From Erythrobacteraceae bacterium CCH12-C2 (lineage in GTDB: Bacteria; Pseudomonadota; Alphaproteobacteria; Sphingomonadales; Sphingomonadaceae), in contig LSKF01000077.1 of assembly GCA_001556995.1 (NCBI GenBank), forward strand, positions 1 to 31,782: a stretch of 31,782 nucleotides of DNA. The letters run 5' to 3'. Positions 18,024-25,621 of the stretch are shown piece by piece. Every line of letters starts with the position of its first letter. The first letter of the stretch is position 1. Under the pieces are notes generated by a model. It was not told where the DNA came from. It worked only from the letters and a program-made list of their open reading frames with translations, and ran no database searches. The position numbers were made by a program, and so were the translations under genes.

Positions 18024-20140
18024 GCGGCGAGCGCCTCGGGCGCGGGCGATGCGAGCATGGGAGCCTCGTCGGCCCCGCCAATGACACCAACGACCGCAAT
18101 CGGCTGGTTGGCGGGCAGTTCAGCGATGGAAAGCACCAGACAGCGCGGCGCCCGCGGGCGCAGCAGCGCGGTCAGCGCACGGCGGGCGGGCGGCTGGACG
18201 ATCAGGGCAATCGGCCCGCCTTGCGCATCGGCGACAGCGTTGATCTCGCGGATGATGAGCTGTCCGCAGTCAGGCTCGATCAGCGGCTGGCCGGTGCCGG
18301 GGTCGATCATCCCGCCAAGGATCGCCGCTTCCAATGCGGCATCGAGGGTCAACACCTTCATCGCCTCGCCCGGCGCAGCAATCCGCGCCACTAGCCGACC
18401 ACTGAGGTCCGCCCGAACGGCATCGATCACCGCATCGAAATCGGGATTCTTCTGCAGGGCCAATGCGAGGCTCGTGAACAGCGGCTGGGGGTGCGCAAGG
18501 CCGATCCCGTCGGCCACCAACGCGCGCAAGATGCGGGTGAGCGCGGCGAGCGAAAGCGGATCGGGATGCACCGCCTCGACCAGCGCGGGGGCATGGGCCT
18601 TGAGCCCCTCGACCCATTCGCGCACATCATCCGGGCCAAGCAGTTGGTGCGCTTCGGCCAGCAGCGCTTGATTGGCGTGGGTGGCGATGACGGTGGAGGG
18701 ATCGACCACGAGGAACCCTTCGGCAATCGCATGATCGCGCGCGGCGGGCGCGATCCACAGGGCGGGGCAATCGAAACTGGGATCGCGCGTCGGCTCGCCG
18801 GAAAGACCGTGACCGGGGCGCACCTCTCCCGCGTCAATCGCCAGCAGCTTGCCCGGACGCACAGCCCCGCGCGCAATGCTAACCCCGCCCATCAGCACTG
18901 CGTAATCCTGCGCGGCGAGATCGAGCGAATCGCGGATACGGAACTGCGGCAGGACAAAGCCCAGATCGCGCGACAATTGCTTGCGGATGCCGGTGATGCG
19001 GGTGACGAGCGGCGCGCCTTGCGCCGCATCGACCAGCGCGACGAGGCCGTAGCCAAGCTCGATGGTCACCAGCGTGCTATCGGCCACATCGGAAAGCGCG
19101 ATGTGATCGGGGGCAACCTCCTCAACCGGCGCGGGCGGTGCGGGGGCCGCAGCGCGACGCTTCAATTGCCACCAGATCGCGCCCGCAATGGCTGCGCCGG
19201 GCAGGAAGATCAGCTGCGGCATCGCGGGCACCAGCCCCACCGCGCCGAGGATCAGCGCCACCGGCAACCACCCGCGCGGATCGGCGAACTGCCCGCCGAT
19301 TTGCCCGGCAAGGTCGCGCTGGTCGCTGACGCGGGTGACGATGGCCGCCGCCGCAATCGACAGCAGCAGCGCGGGCACCTGCGCCACCAACGCATCGCCT
19401 ACCGCGAGCGTGACATAGGCCTCCCCCGCCTCGGTTGCCGACAGGCCATGGCTGAATATCCCGATGGCGAAGCCCGCGACGATATTGACCCCGAGGATCA
19501 GGAGCGCCGCCATCGCATCGCCCTTCACGAATTTCGACGCCCCATCCATCGAGCCGTAGAAATCCGCCTCGACCGTTACCTCGCGGCGGCGTTCGCGCGC
19601 TTCGTCGGCGGTGACGAGGCCTGCGGCGATGTCAGCGTCAATCGCCATCTGCTTGCCGGGGAGCGCATCGAGCACGAACCGCGCCGAGACCTCCGACACG
19701 CGGCCTGCGCCCTTGGTGATGACGATCATGTTGATGATCATCAGGATCGCGAAGACGAACAGCCCGACGACGAAATTGCCGCCGACGAGAAAGGCGGCAA
19801 AGCTCTCGATCACTTCACCCGCCGCCGCGCCGCCTTCGTGGCCGTGGACCAGCACCACGCGGGTCGAGGCGACGTTGAGCGCGAGCCGGAGGAGCGTCGC
19901 GAACAGCAGCACGGAGGGGAAGGACGAGAAATCGAGCGGGCGGCGGGCGTTCAAGGCCACCATCAGCACCGCAATCGAAATGGCGATGTTGAGCACAAAG
20001 AAGATATCGAGCAGAAGCGCCGGGATCGGCAACACCATCAGCGCCAGCAGCGCGAAGATGCCAACGGGGAGGGCGAGATTGGCGGGCATGGCGGCCAACC
20101 GCGCGCGGGCGCTCAAATGGGCAAAGGCACTGACGCTCAC
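18020..20140 (-). CDS. flhA: Flagellar type III export apparatus protein FlhA
   Basis: The 706-residue protein is the FHIPEP-family membrane component of the flagellar export gate. The N-terminal half has about eight membrane segments, starting NLALPVGIFALLALMVLPIP. The conserved cytoplasmic loop is present as TKGAGRVSEVSARFVLDALP, followed by KQMAIDADIAAG and EADFYGSMDGASKFVKGDA. Residues about 340-700 form the soluble domain that receives export substrates and chaperones. The start is a GTG at 20138-20140 overlapping the stop of the upstream reading frame (GTGA). FliA follows with an ATGA overlap. FlhA is more likely than a virulence LcrD homologue because of the adjacent fliA. Confidence 0.95.
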   Translation of the reverse strand: MSVSAFAHLSARARLAAMPANLALPVGIFALLALMVLPIPALLLDIFFVLNIAISIAVLMVALNARRPLDFSSFPSVLLFATLLRLALNVASTRVVLVHGHEGGAAAGEVIESFAAFLVGGNFVVGLFVFAILMIINMIVITKGAGRVSEVSARFVLDALPGKQMAIDADIAAGLVTADEARERRREVTVEADFYGSMDGASKFVKGDAMAALLILGVNIVAGFAIGIFSHGLSATEAGEAYVTLAVGDALVAQVPALLLSIAAAAIVTRVSDQRDLAGQIGGQFADPRGWLPVALILGAVGLVPAMPQLIFLPGAAIAGAIWWQLKRRAAAPAPPAPVEEVAPDHIALSDVADSTLVTIELGYGLVALVDAAQGAPLVTRITGIRKQLSRDLGFVLPQFRIRDSLDLAAQDYAVLMGGVSIARGAVRPGKLLAIDAGEVRPGHGLSGEPTRDPSFDCPALWIAPAARDHAIAEGFLVVDPSTVIATHANQALLAEAHQLLGPDDVREWVEGLKAHAPALVEAVHPDPLSLAALTRILRALVADGIGLAHPQPLFTSLALALQKNPDFDAVIDAVRADLSGRLVARIAAPGEAMKVLTLDAALEAAILGGMIDPGTGQPLIEPDCGQLIIREINAVADAQGGPIALIVQPPARRALTALLRPRAPRCLVLSIAELPANQPIAVVGVIGGADEAPMLASPAPEALAA

Positions 20141-20412
20141 AGGCCGAACGCCTTCAGTCGGTCATAGGCGCGGCGCACTTGCACAGGCACGGCGGCGGGA
20201 TCGGTCCCGAAGGTCACGCCGAGCACCTGCGACATGGGCGGTCGTGCAGGCATGCGCAGGCTCGGGGGCGGCACCGTGCCTTGGGTCACGGTCGGCGGAT
20301 AGCCGGGGCCGAACACGCCTTCATCAGCGATGAGATAGGGCGCGCGGGGGGATAACAGGGGCGTAAACCCGCCCCCCGTGCGGTAATCGGCGCGCGCATA
20401 GCGCGGGGCCGC
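20137..20412 (-). pseudogene. 3' end of an unrecognised gene fused out of frame behind a glycosyltransferase fragment
   Basis: On the minus strand the frame encoding PRYARADYRTGGGF, a proline-rich segment and the ending VQVRRAYDRLKAFGL looks protein-like. It ends in a TGA overlapping the flhA GTG, as an intact operon neighbour would. Its upstream part runs into sequence that encodes a glycosyltransferase in a different frame (to 20831), so a native N-terminus is missing. The frame can be opened from 20547, but those extra residues are antisense-like noise from the glycosyltransferase region. I do not recognise the family. A G6/C6-rich self-complementary stretch lies at about 20345-20376. Confidence 0.45.
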
Positions 20413-20831
20413 ATCGTCGGCAGTTCGGGATAATTGATCCATTCGCGCACCGCCTGCCACGCAACGGGAATCGCGGGATCGTCGATGAACAGCGCGGGTG
20501 ACACCCCATAGGGCGTGCCTGTCTCCAGCAACCGCCAGCCATCCCACAGGAAGCGGTAGTAATCATCCTCGAAGGCGCTGTGCCCGAACAGGGCGAGCGC
20601 ATGTCCGATGAGCGCGACGCCAAAGACGGTGCGCGCGCTCAGCGTCAGCGGGCGCCATGCCAGCAAGCTGACTGCCAAACTGCCGCCGATCAGAGCGGCA
20701 ACATAGGGGATGATCGGCGGCGCAATCTGCCGCGACATCAAGACCAGCACCGCGATAACGCCCAGAAATGCGAGAGCCGCACCGGGCTCTCGCAAACGCA
20801 CAACGTTATCGTCCGGCGCGCTGGGGATCAC
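20412..20831 (-). pseudogene. Truncated GT-C / GT87-like membrane glycosyltransferase, N-terminal 140 residues
   Basis: A GTG at 20829-20831 overlaps the stop of the small secreted protein gene (GTGA) and opens a frame with three hydrophobic segments (about residues 17-34, 39-58 and 68-83). The signature HSAFEDDYYRFLWDGW, TGTPYGVSPALF and WINYPELPTM follows. This resembles the first periplasmic loop of polyprenyl-phosphate-sugar-dependent mannosyltransferases, which run to 400-500 residues and normally continue PELPTIYGP. Here the similarity ends at Met140 and the frame goes on into unrelated sequence to 20286. I read it as a gene cut by a deletion whose right edge is near 20412. A sequencing error is less likely because no glycosyltransferase continuation is seen in any frame. 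Confidence 0.6.
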
Positions 20832-21166
20832 ACGCCGTAACGCTGGCGCAGGTAATGCAGAACGGCGGCCTGCTCCTTGTCGGCGAAGGCAAACTTGCCG
20901 TCGCGAACGGCCTGCGCGACCTCGCCGGCATTACTCTTGGTCACGCCGTCCTTGTATTCGCAGGTCTTGCAGGTGATCCGCTTCTTGAGCGCTACGCGGC
21001 CGCGTTGCTGGAGCCGTTGTTCCTCGGTCAGGGCCGATGCGAAGGGGTCTCCCCCGCCAAAGCCAGCCGCTGCACCGGGGCCGCTCGATCCGGATCCGGA
21101 GGCCAGAGCCGGGGCACCCATTACACTCAGCGCTGTCAACGCCAACGAAATCACCATGCGCTTCAT
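20828..21166 (-). CDS. Small secreted protein with a CxxC motif, function unknown
   Basis: A 112-residue protein begins with a clear signal peptide (MKRMVISLALTALSVMGAPALA), followed by a Gly/Ser-rich stretch to about residue 40. The compact C-terminal part has Cys66 and Cys69 in ITCKTCEYKDGV and ends QAAVLHYLRQRYGV. AGAGG precedes the ATG by seven bases. The CxxC pair lacks the His of a haem site and could be a disulfide or metal site. I do not recognise the family. Its stop overlaps the GTG of the truncated glycosyltransferase, so it was once the first gene of a coupled cluster reaching flhA and fliA. Confidence 0.75.
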   Translation of the reverse strand: MKRMVISLALTALSVMGAPALASGSGSSGPGAAAGFGGGDPFASALTEEQRLQQRGRVALKKRITCKTCEYKDGVTKSNAGEVAQAVRDGKFAFADKEQAAVLHYLRQRYGV

Positions 21167-21333
21167 ATTGCGAACCTCTTGTCGACGGCGCAGGATTGCC
21201 CGTCCATGCCAGCGGTTCGTGCCGACGCAGGATGTGGTTACAGGCCTGATGCAAAGCGTCTTTCTGAATGCTCCGCTTGGCCGCTTGTGAGAGGGGAGCC
21301 GCGCTCAATCGCGACGGCAGCCACCCGCGCCAG

Positions 21334-21882
21334 CTATGCAGCGAGCGGCCCGCAGGCGAATTCGTCGCGGGTGATGGCGTAGGTCAGGTGCGGGATCACC
21401 GCGCCGCCCGCCATGACCCGCACCTCGGTTCGATCGGTCAGGCGCGCGCCAATCCTTTCCAGCGCGCGGCGCGAGCGCATGTTGGTTTCGCCGACCAGAA
21501 ACCGGCACTCGGCGACGCTGGCAAGCGCATGCGCGAGCATCAGCCGCTTCATCTCGTGATTGAAACGCCCTCCCCAGTGCAACCGCGCGAGGAAGGTCCA
21601 GCCAATCTCGACCGAGCCGCCATCGGCCCCCTCCAGCCCCTGAAAGCGCGAGGAGCCGATCACGGCGCCCGTCGCTCGGTCAATCACGACGAGCGCGCCC
21701 TTGTTTGCCAGTGCATCCTCGAAAAAGGCGCGGAACACCGGCTCCTGCCAGCGATCATGCGCGGGGTGCTGCTCCCAGATCAGCGGGTCGGATGCGACCG
21801 CAAAGAGCGCGTCCCAATCCTCCACCTGCAAGGGGCGCAGCCGGAGAACCTCGCCCTCCAGCACGGGCTGGCGGTCGAGCAT
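21334..21882 (-). CDS. GNAT family N-acetyltransferase (RimJ/RimL-like)
   Basis: The 182-residue protein has the form of RimJ/RimL-type acetyltransferases. An N-terminal strand and helix (LEGEVLRLRPLQVEDWDALF) lead to the beta-bulge EIGWTFLARLHWGGRFNHEMKRLML, where the usual acetyl-CoA pyrophosphate loop is expected. NMRSRRALERIGARL follows near the C-terminus, a hallmark of this subgroup. The acceptor is unknown; N-terminal or small-molecule amines are typical. The frame extends to 21921, which would overlap the aminotransferase end by 29 bases. I prefer ATG 21882, 10 bases after that gene, but neither start has a strong ribosome site. Likely cotranscribed with the aminotransferase. Confidence 0.78.
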   Translation of the reverse strand: MLDRQPVLEGEVLRLRPLQVEDWDALFAVASDPLIWEQHPAHDRWQEPVFRAFFEDALANKGALVVIDRATGAVIGSSRFQGLEGADGGSVEIGWTFLARLHWGGRFNHEMKRLMLAHALASVAECRFLVGETNMRSRRALERIGARLTDRTEVRVMAGGAVIPHLTYAITRDEFACGPLAA

Positions 21883-21892
21883 GGCAGCGCGC

Positions 21893-23071
21893 TCAGCCAG
21901 CAGCCGCCGCCAAAGCGGCAATGAACTTGGGCAGATTGCCCGTGTTCAGCCCGGCGATGTTGATCCGGCCCGAAGCGGCCATGTAAATGCCGTGGTCCTC
22001 GCGCAGGGCAACAACCTCGTCCTTGGTAACGGGGAGGATCGCGAAAAGCCCATTCTGCGTACCGAGCGGCGTCAGATCGATCCGCCCGGCCTTGCCCGCC
22101 GCTGCCAGCGCATCGCGCACGCTACGCATCCGGGTGCGCATCTCGTTGAGCTCGGCCAGCCACTGCGCGGTCATGTCGGGATCGCGCAAGATGATCCGCA
22201 CCGCAGCGCCGCCATGATCCGGCGGCATCGACCAGCACGCGCGTGCCAGCGCATTGGCGTTGGAGAAGGGGATATCCAGCGCATCTTGCGAAGCACCGAG
22301 GATGTAGAACGCGCCGACCCGGTCGCGGTACTGCCCGAAATTCTTGTCGCAGCTGTAAGCGATGAAAGCTTCGGGCACCGCGGCGAGCACGGTGCGCATC
22401 CCGGCTGCGTCTTCCTCCATTCCAGCCCCAAGGCCCTGATACGCGCTGTCGATGATCGGGAAGGTCCCGCTCGCGGCAAAGGCGGCGGCGATCGCGGCCC
22501 ATTGATCGGCGGTGTAATCAATGCCGGTCGGGTTGTGACAGCAGGCGTGCACCAGCACCGCCTCGTCCGCCGCAGCGCCATTGATCGCCGCCAGCACGCC
22601 CTCAAGATTGGCACTGCCATCTGCGTTAGCGTGCTCGAACGGCACCAGTTCCATGCCGAGATCGGCAAGGATCTGCGCATGGTTAGGCCAGCTCGGCACG
22701 CCCATGTGCACCCGGCGAATCCCAGCCTTCTGCGCCAGCGCGAGCGCAAGCCGCACCGCACCGGTGCCGCCCGGGGTCTGCATCCCCGCAATCCGCCCGC
22801 CCATGGTCGGGTCAGCACCAAAGATGTAGGGCATCAGCGCGTGGACGAAGCCGACGTCGCCTTCAGGTCCGAGGTAAGACTTACTGTCCTGTTCATCGAC
22901 CAGCCGCTGTTCGGCCGCCTTGATCGCGGCAAACACCGGGGTCGCGCCTTCCTCGGTGCGATAGACACCGACCCCGAGATCAATCTTGTCCTCGCGCGGA
23001 TCGGCGGCGTGGAGACGGATAAGGGCGAGCAGGGCGTCAGGCGCCTGGGCGGTGAGTCGTTCAAGCATCAT
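21893..23071 (-). CDS. Aspartate / aromatic amino acid aminotransferase (class I)
   Basis: A PLP enzyme of about 392 residues in the AspC/TyrB group. Typical elements are KIDLGVGVYRTEEGATPVF near the N-terminus, the substrate loop KSYLGPEGDVGFV, TPGGTGAVRLAL, HACCHNPTGIDYT, and the Schiff-base lysine Lys243 in SCDKNFGQYRDRVG. RINIAGLNTGNLPKFIAAL with the carboxylate-binding Arg ends the protein. It interconverts aspartate or aromatic amino acids and their oxo acids with glutamate/2-oxoglutarate. SCDKNF rather than the commoner SCSKNF is a mild variation. The frame is open to 23107; in-frame ATGs at 23083, 23071 and 23068 are all possible and I chose 23071. Confidence 0.9.
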   Translation of the reverse strand: MMLERLTAQAPDALLALIRLHAADPREDKIDLGVGVYRTEEGATPVFAAIKAAEQRLVDEQDSKSYLGPEGDVGFVHALMPYIFGADPTMGGRIAGMQTPGGTGAVRLALALAQKAGIRRVHMGVPSWPNHAQILADLGMELVPFEHANADGSANLEGVLAAINGAAADEAVLVHACCHNPTGIDYTADQWAAIAAAFAASGTFPIIDSAYQGLGAGMEEDAAGMRTVLAAVPEAFIAYSCDKNFGQYRDRVGAFYILGASQDALDIPFSNANALARACWSMPPDHGGAAVRIILRDPDMTAQWLAELNEMRTRMRSVRDALAAAGKAGRIDLTPLGTQNGLFAILPVTKDEVVALREDHGIYMAASGRINIAGLNTGNLPKFIAALAAAAG

Positions 23072-23127
23072 GCCGCGCGACATGGCCCGCACAGCGCGCC
23101 GCCGCAACCGGGTTTTCGCTTAGCCGT

Positions 23128-23946
23128 TCAGAAAGGCGACCAGCGCTGCTTTTTGGAGAAGCGCATGTAGCCCGCATTGACCCCGAGCCGCAGCCCAGCG
23201 CCAACCCGGATCGGTATCAGCACCACATCTCCGCGCCGAAGGTAACTCACATGCAGCCCGCCGACGAAATAGGCTTGGCCCTCGCCTGCGGGAAAGCGTT
23301 CGAAAAGGTCCTGCGAATCATACAGGTTGTAGACGAGGACGAAGGTGTTGGCGGCATTGGCTCCAGCGTCGAAACCGATCGAAGGGCCGGTCCAATACAC
23401 TTGCTGGGTGCCTTCCACCTTGTGATGCAACGTGCCCGACCCATAGCGCGCGCCGACGATAAAGGCCCCGCCCGCTTCGCGCCCGACAATATAGGCGTTG
23501 GGCTTGCCCTGCTTCGCGAGGAGATCCTCAATCATCTTGGCGAGCCCTTCGGCCCCTTTTCCGAACACCCCTTCAGCGGCACCGATCAGGTCATCTTCGC
23601 CGTAGGTAGCGGAAGTTGTTTCTGTGGCGGGAGGGGCGGAAACGGCCTCAGAGCTCGCATCGGCAGCGGACGTGGTGGCGGGGGCTGCTGTGAAATCACC
23701 AAAGTTTTCGTCAACCGTGGACGTGGTTGCTGGCGGCTGCTGCGGCGAAACAAGATCGGCATCTATACCTGTTTCCGCACCCCTTTGCGCCTCATTATCC
23801 TGGGTGTTGTAGGCCTGATCGGGATCAAGCTTCTCCAGTTCCTGCGCCGCCGCGTTGCCAGCCAAAGCTAAGCCACACAGCATAGCCAATGTCGCGCCAA
23901 AGGCTTGACGGTAAATGCGGAATGGAGGTTTGATCATGCTGATCAT
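23128..23946 (-). CDS. EipA-like DUF1134 periplasmic protein
   Basis: The 272-residue protein begins with a signal peptide (PPFRIYRQAFGATLAMLCG, cleavage near AAAQ at residue 31). A low-complexity Ala/Thr/Pro/Glu region follows (about 35-115), then a compact C-terminal domain with FIVGARYGSGTLHHKVEG, VYWTGPSIGFDAGANAANTF and the ending YMRFSKKQRWSPF. This pattern is that of DUF1134 proteins such as Brucella EipA, a periplasmic factor needed for envelope integrity under stress. The identification is from memory of the family. ATG 23946 is chosen over 23961 because AAAGG precedes it by seven bases. It is read in the same direction as the aminotransferase with a gap of about 56 bases. Confidence 0.8.
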   Translation of the reverse strand: MISMIKPPFRIYRQAFGATLAMLCGLALAGNAAAQELEKLDPDQAYNTQDNEAQRGAETGIDADLVSPQQPPATTSTVDENFGDFTAAPATTSAADASSEAVSAPPATETTSATYGEDDLIGAAEGVFGKGAEGLAKMIEDLLAKQGKPNAYIVGREAGGAFIVGARYGSGTLHHKVEGTQQVYWTGPSIGFDAGANAANTFVLVYNLYDSQDLFERFPAGEGQAYFVGGLHVSYLRRGDVVLIPIRVGAGLRLGVNAGYMRFSKKQRWSPF

Positions 23947-24141
23947 CTTGCAGCCTTTCACAGGAGCAGTCAGCCCCGGATTGTTGCGGAATGCAACAGA
24001 AGCATTTGTGCCACGCCCGGCAATCCCCCCGCGCCAGAGCGAATCAGAATTGCGACGAGCCGTCTGATGCTATGGTGAGTAGGCTGAACACGCGCCGAAC
24101 CGCGGAACCGGGCCCGGCTGAGGTTTTTCTTGCAAGCCACC

Positions 24142-24170
24142 TTGCCGCTGGCCAATCTGGCCACTATACG
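24142..24170 (+). promoter_or_regulatory. Candidate promoter of tRNA-Ser
   Basis: TTGCCG at 24142-24147 and TATACG at 24165-24170 are separated by 17 bases, each matching consensus at 4 of 6 positions. A GC-rich discriminator follows, as is usual for stable-RNA promoters. The start would be about 20 bases before the mature tRNA. Confidence 0.5.
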
Positions 24171-24197
24171 CCGCGCCTCAACGCTACGCGATGACCC

Positions 24198-24288
24198 GGA
24201 GACGTGGGTGAGTGGCTGAAACCAGTTCCCTGCTAAGGAACCGTACTCTATCAGGGTACCGAGGGTTCGAATCCCTCCGTCTCCGCCA
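24198..24288 (+). tRNA. tRNA-Ser (anticodon GCU)
   Basis: The acceptor stem GGAGACG 24198-24204 pairs with CGTCTCC 24278-24284, followed by a discriminator G and an encoded CCA at 24286-24288. The anticodon arm is GTTCC-CTGCTAA-GGAAC with anticodon GCT, reading AGC/AGU serine codons. A long variable arm (GTACTCT...AGGGTAC) marks it as a class II tRNA, and the T loop GGTTCGAATCC is standard. A short T-rich stretch follows immediately and may end transcription. Confidence 0.97.
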
Positions 24289-24433
24289 AGCTTTTAATCT
24301 TATCAAGTGGTTGAAAGTCCTAATCCGCGCCAAGCCCCTGTCCATGCTCATTTTTGGATTGGCTTTGGGCAACGCCGGCTGGACACCCTGGCAAATTGCG
24401 ATTCCCCTGTGATTGCTGCATCTTCGGCGTGGT

Positions 24434-24605
24434 CGGTCCGTTTTCGCAGCGGGTAATGGGACATCCGATCTCAATGCCGAAGATTGGTATTCACCCAAGG
24501 ATGCACAAGCGATCCTCGAACCACGATAGGGAGTGGCGCCCAAAGCCTTCATCGCTGACAAGCTTAAGGATGACCGCATCCCGAGCGACGTGCTCCCCCG
24601 ATTGT
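24434..24605 (+). pseudogene. Relic of an unidentified coding sequence
   Basis: One plus-strand frame reads SVFAAGNGTSDLNAEDWYS, then PKDAQAILEPR, a stop, and then APKAFIADKLKDDRIPSDVL. It looks like a real protein tail with one in-frame stop. The frame loses its protein-like character where the transposase relic begins at about 24612. No family is recognised, and it may be chance. Confidence 0.3.
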
Positions 24606-24611
24606 TACCAG

Positions 24612-24858
24612 TCAGAGGTAGAATCTGGCTCCTTCATGATGGTTGCTTGATGGGATGGCAACGTGTCGGGGTGCATGCCCCCACACTCGTTGACCGGCGA
24701 TCTGGGCGGGGGTCTCCACGTCCAGTTCCGAGTGCGGCCTGACCATCTTGTAGTCGTGCAGCCGGGCAGCGGGTACGGACCCGCGCATGGGCCAGCGCGG
24801 TGACGGTGGCGCAGCTGAACTCGTGACGGCGGCAAGCCGTCTCCCGAAGGATAAGGTA
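24612..24858 (-). mobile_element. Decayed IS3-type transposase, C-terminal fragment
   Basis: On the minus strand the sequence LHDYKMVRPHSELDVETPAQ, followed by IAGQRVWGHAPRHVAIPS and a stop at 24612-24614, is the characteristic end of IS3-family OrfB integrase-type transposases (DYN-VRPHS-L-TPA). Immediately upstream the pattern continues in another frame as LILRETACRRHEF and TALAHARV, so at least one frameshift separates the two parts. The DDE core and orfA are absent and I could not identify terminal inverted repeats. It is a remnant and cannot move. Confidence 0.65.
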
Positions 24859-24898
24859 AACGCGACCCGAGCTGTCTCGGCCTCTTGTCGCGCAGCAC

Positions 24899-25621
24899 TT
24901 ACACCCTGCTGCGCCCAATCGAGGCGCCGCCGTCGACGAACAGGGTCTGCCCAGTGATGAACCCAGCATCCTCTGAAAGCAGGAAGCGCGCGGCTGCAGC
25001 GATTTCGGCAGGTTGGCCGAAGCGACCCATTGGGACGGCGGCAAGGTAGCGCGCCTCACCGGGGCTTCCGGGAGGGTTGTTCTGGCGGAAGAGTTCGGTT
25101 TCGGTCGGTCCGGGCGCGACGGCATTAACGGTGATCCCCGTTGCCGCCAGCTCCAGCGCCCAGCTGCGGGCAAAGCTCACCAGCGCGGCCTTCGCGGCGG
25201 CATAGGCGGTGCGTTCGGGCGCGCCGAGCACGACGAGGCTCGCGATGTTGACGATCCGGCCCCAACCGCGCGCGCGCATCCCCGGAAGCAGCGCCTGCGC
25301 GGCAAGCAACGCGGGGTGAAGGTTCAAACGCAAGACATCGTCGAGCGTGTCGAGATCGATCGCCCCGAGGGGTTGCGGGCGGACGAGGCCGACATTGTTG
25401 ACCACCCCGTCAAACTCATACTGCTCGGCGAGCGCGGCGAGGCCGGCCGTGCTGGCCTCCCGGTCGGCCAGATCGAGCGGGACAAGCGTTCCCGGAAAGT
25501 CCGGATCGTCGGCCCCGCGTGCGATGCCGACCACATGGTGCCCCGCTGCGGCCAGCTGGGTTGAAAGCGCGCGGCCGATGCCTTTGCTGGCGCCGGTGAC
25601 GAGGAAGGTGCGCCGCGTCAT
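24899..25621 (-). CDS. Short-chain dehydrogenase/reductase (SDR, FabG-like)
   Basis: A 240-residue classical SDR. The Rossmann motif TGASKGIG is at residues 9-16, the NNVG variant of the NNAG motif at 75-78, and the catalytic residues Ser128, Tyr140 and Lys144 are in NIAS and YAAAK. APGPTETELF and the C-terminal ITGQTLFVDGGAS complete the fold. Probably an NAD(P)-dependent oxidoreductase of a hydroxyl/keto group; the substrate is unknown. The start ATG at 25621 overlaps the upstream stop by one base (TGATG), with an alternative GTG at 25624. It is the last gene of the five-gene minus-strand operon that includes the 6-oxocamphor-hydrolase-like gene, so a hydroxyketone/diketone substrate is an attractive inference. 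Confidence 0.9.
   Translation of the reverse strand: MTRRTFLVTGASKGIGRALSTQLAAAGHHVVGIARGADDPDFPGTLVPLDLADREASTAGLAALAEQYEFDGVVNNVGLVRPQPLGAIDLDTLDDVLRLNLHPALLAAQALLPGMRARGWGRIVNIASLVVLGAPERTAYAAAKAALVSFARSWALELAATGITVNAVAPGPTETELFRQNNPPGSPGEARYLAAVPMGRFGQPAEIAAAARFLLSEDAGFITGQTLFVDGGASIGRSRV

Larger units (their letters stand above)
24289..24898. other. 610-base stretch without an intact gene beside the tRNA
   Basis: Between tRNA-Ser and the SDR gene no open frame has the features of a working gene. The left part (about 24434-24605) contains a broken plus-strand coding relic, and the right part (24612-24858) a decayed minus-strand transposase end. Base composition in the first 300 bases is less GC-rich than the flanking genes. 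I looked for a copy of the tRNA 3' end that would mark an integration site and saw none. Confidence 0.6.

Noticed and set aside
18491..20167. Plus-strand open frame of 558 codons opposite flhA
   Set aside because: FlhA is unambiguous on the minus strand, and the plus translation is low-complexity Arg/Asp/His/Gln typical of an antisense shadow.
23970..24194. Small overlapping frames between the EipA-like gene and the tRNA
   Set aside because: No ribosome sites or protein-like composition; the stretch holds the tRNA promoter and otherwise nothing I can support.
24198..24898. Integrative element attachment site at tRNA-Ser
   Set aside because: No second copy of the tRNA 3' end was found downstream and no integrase gene is present in the window.
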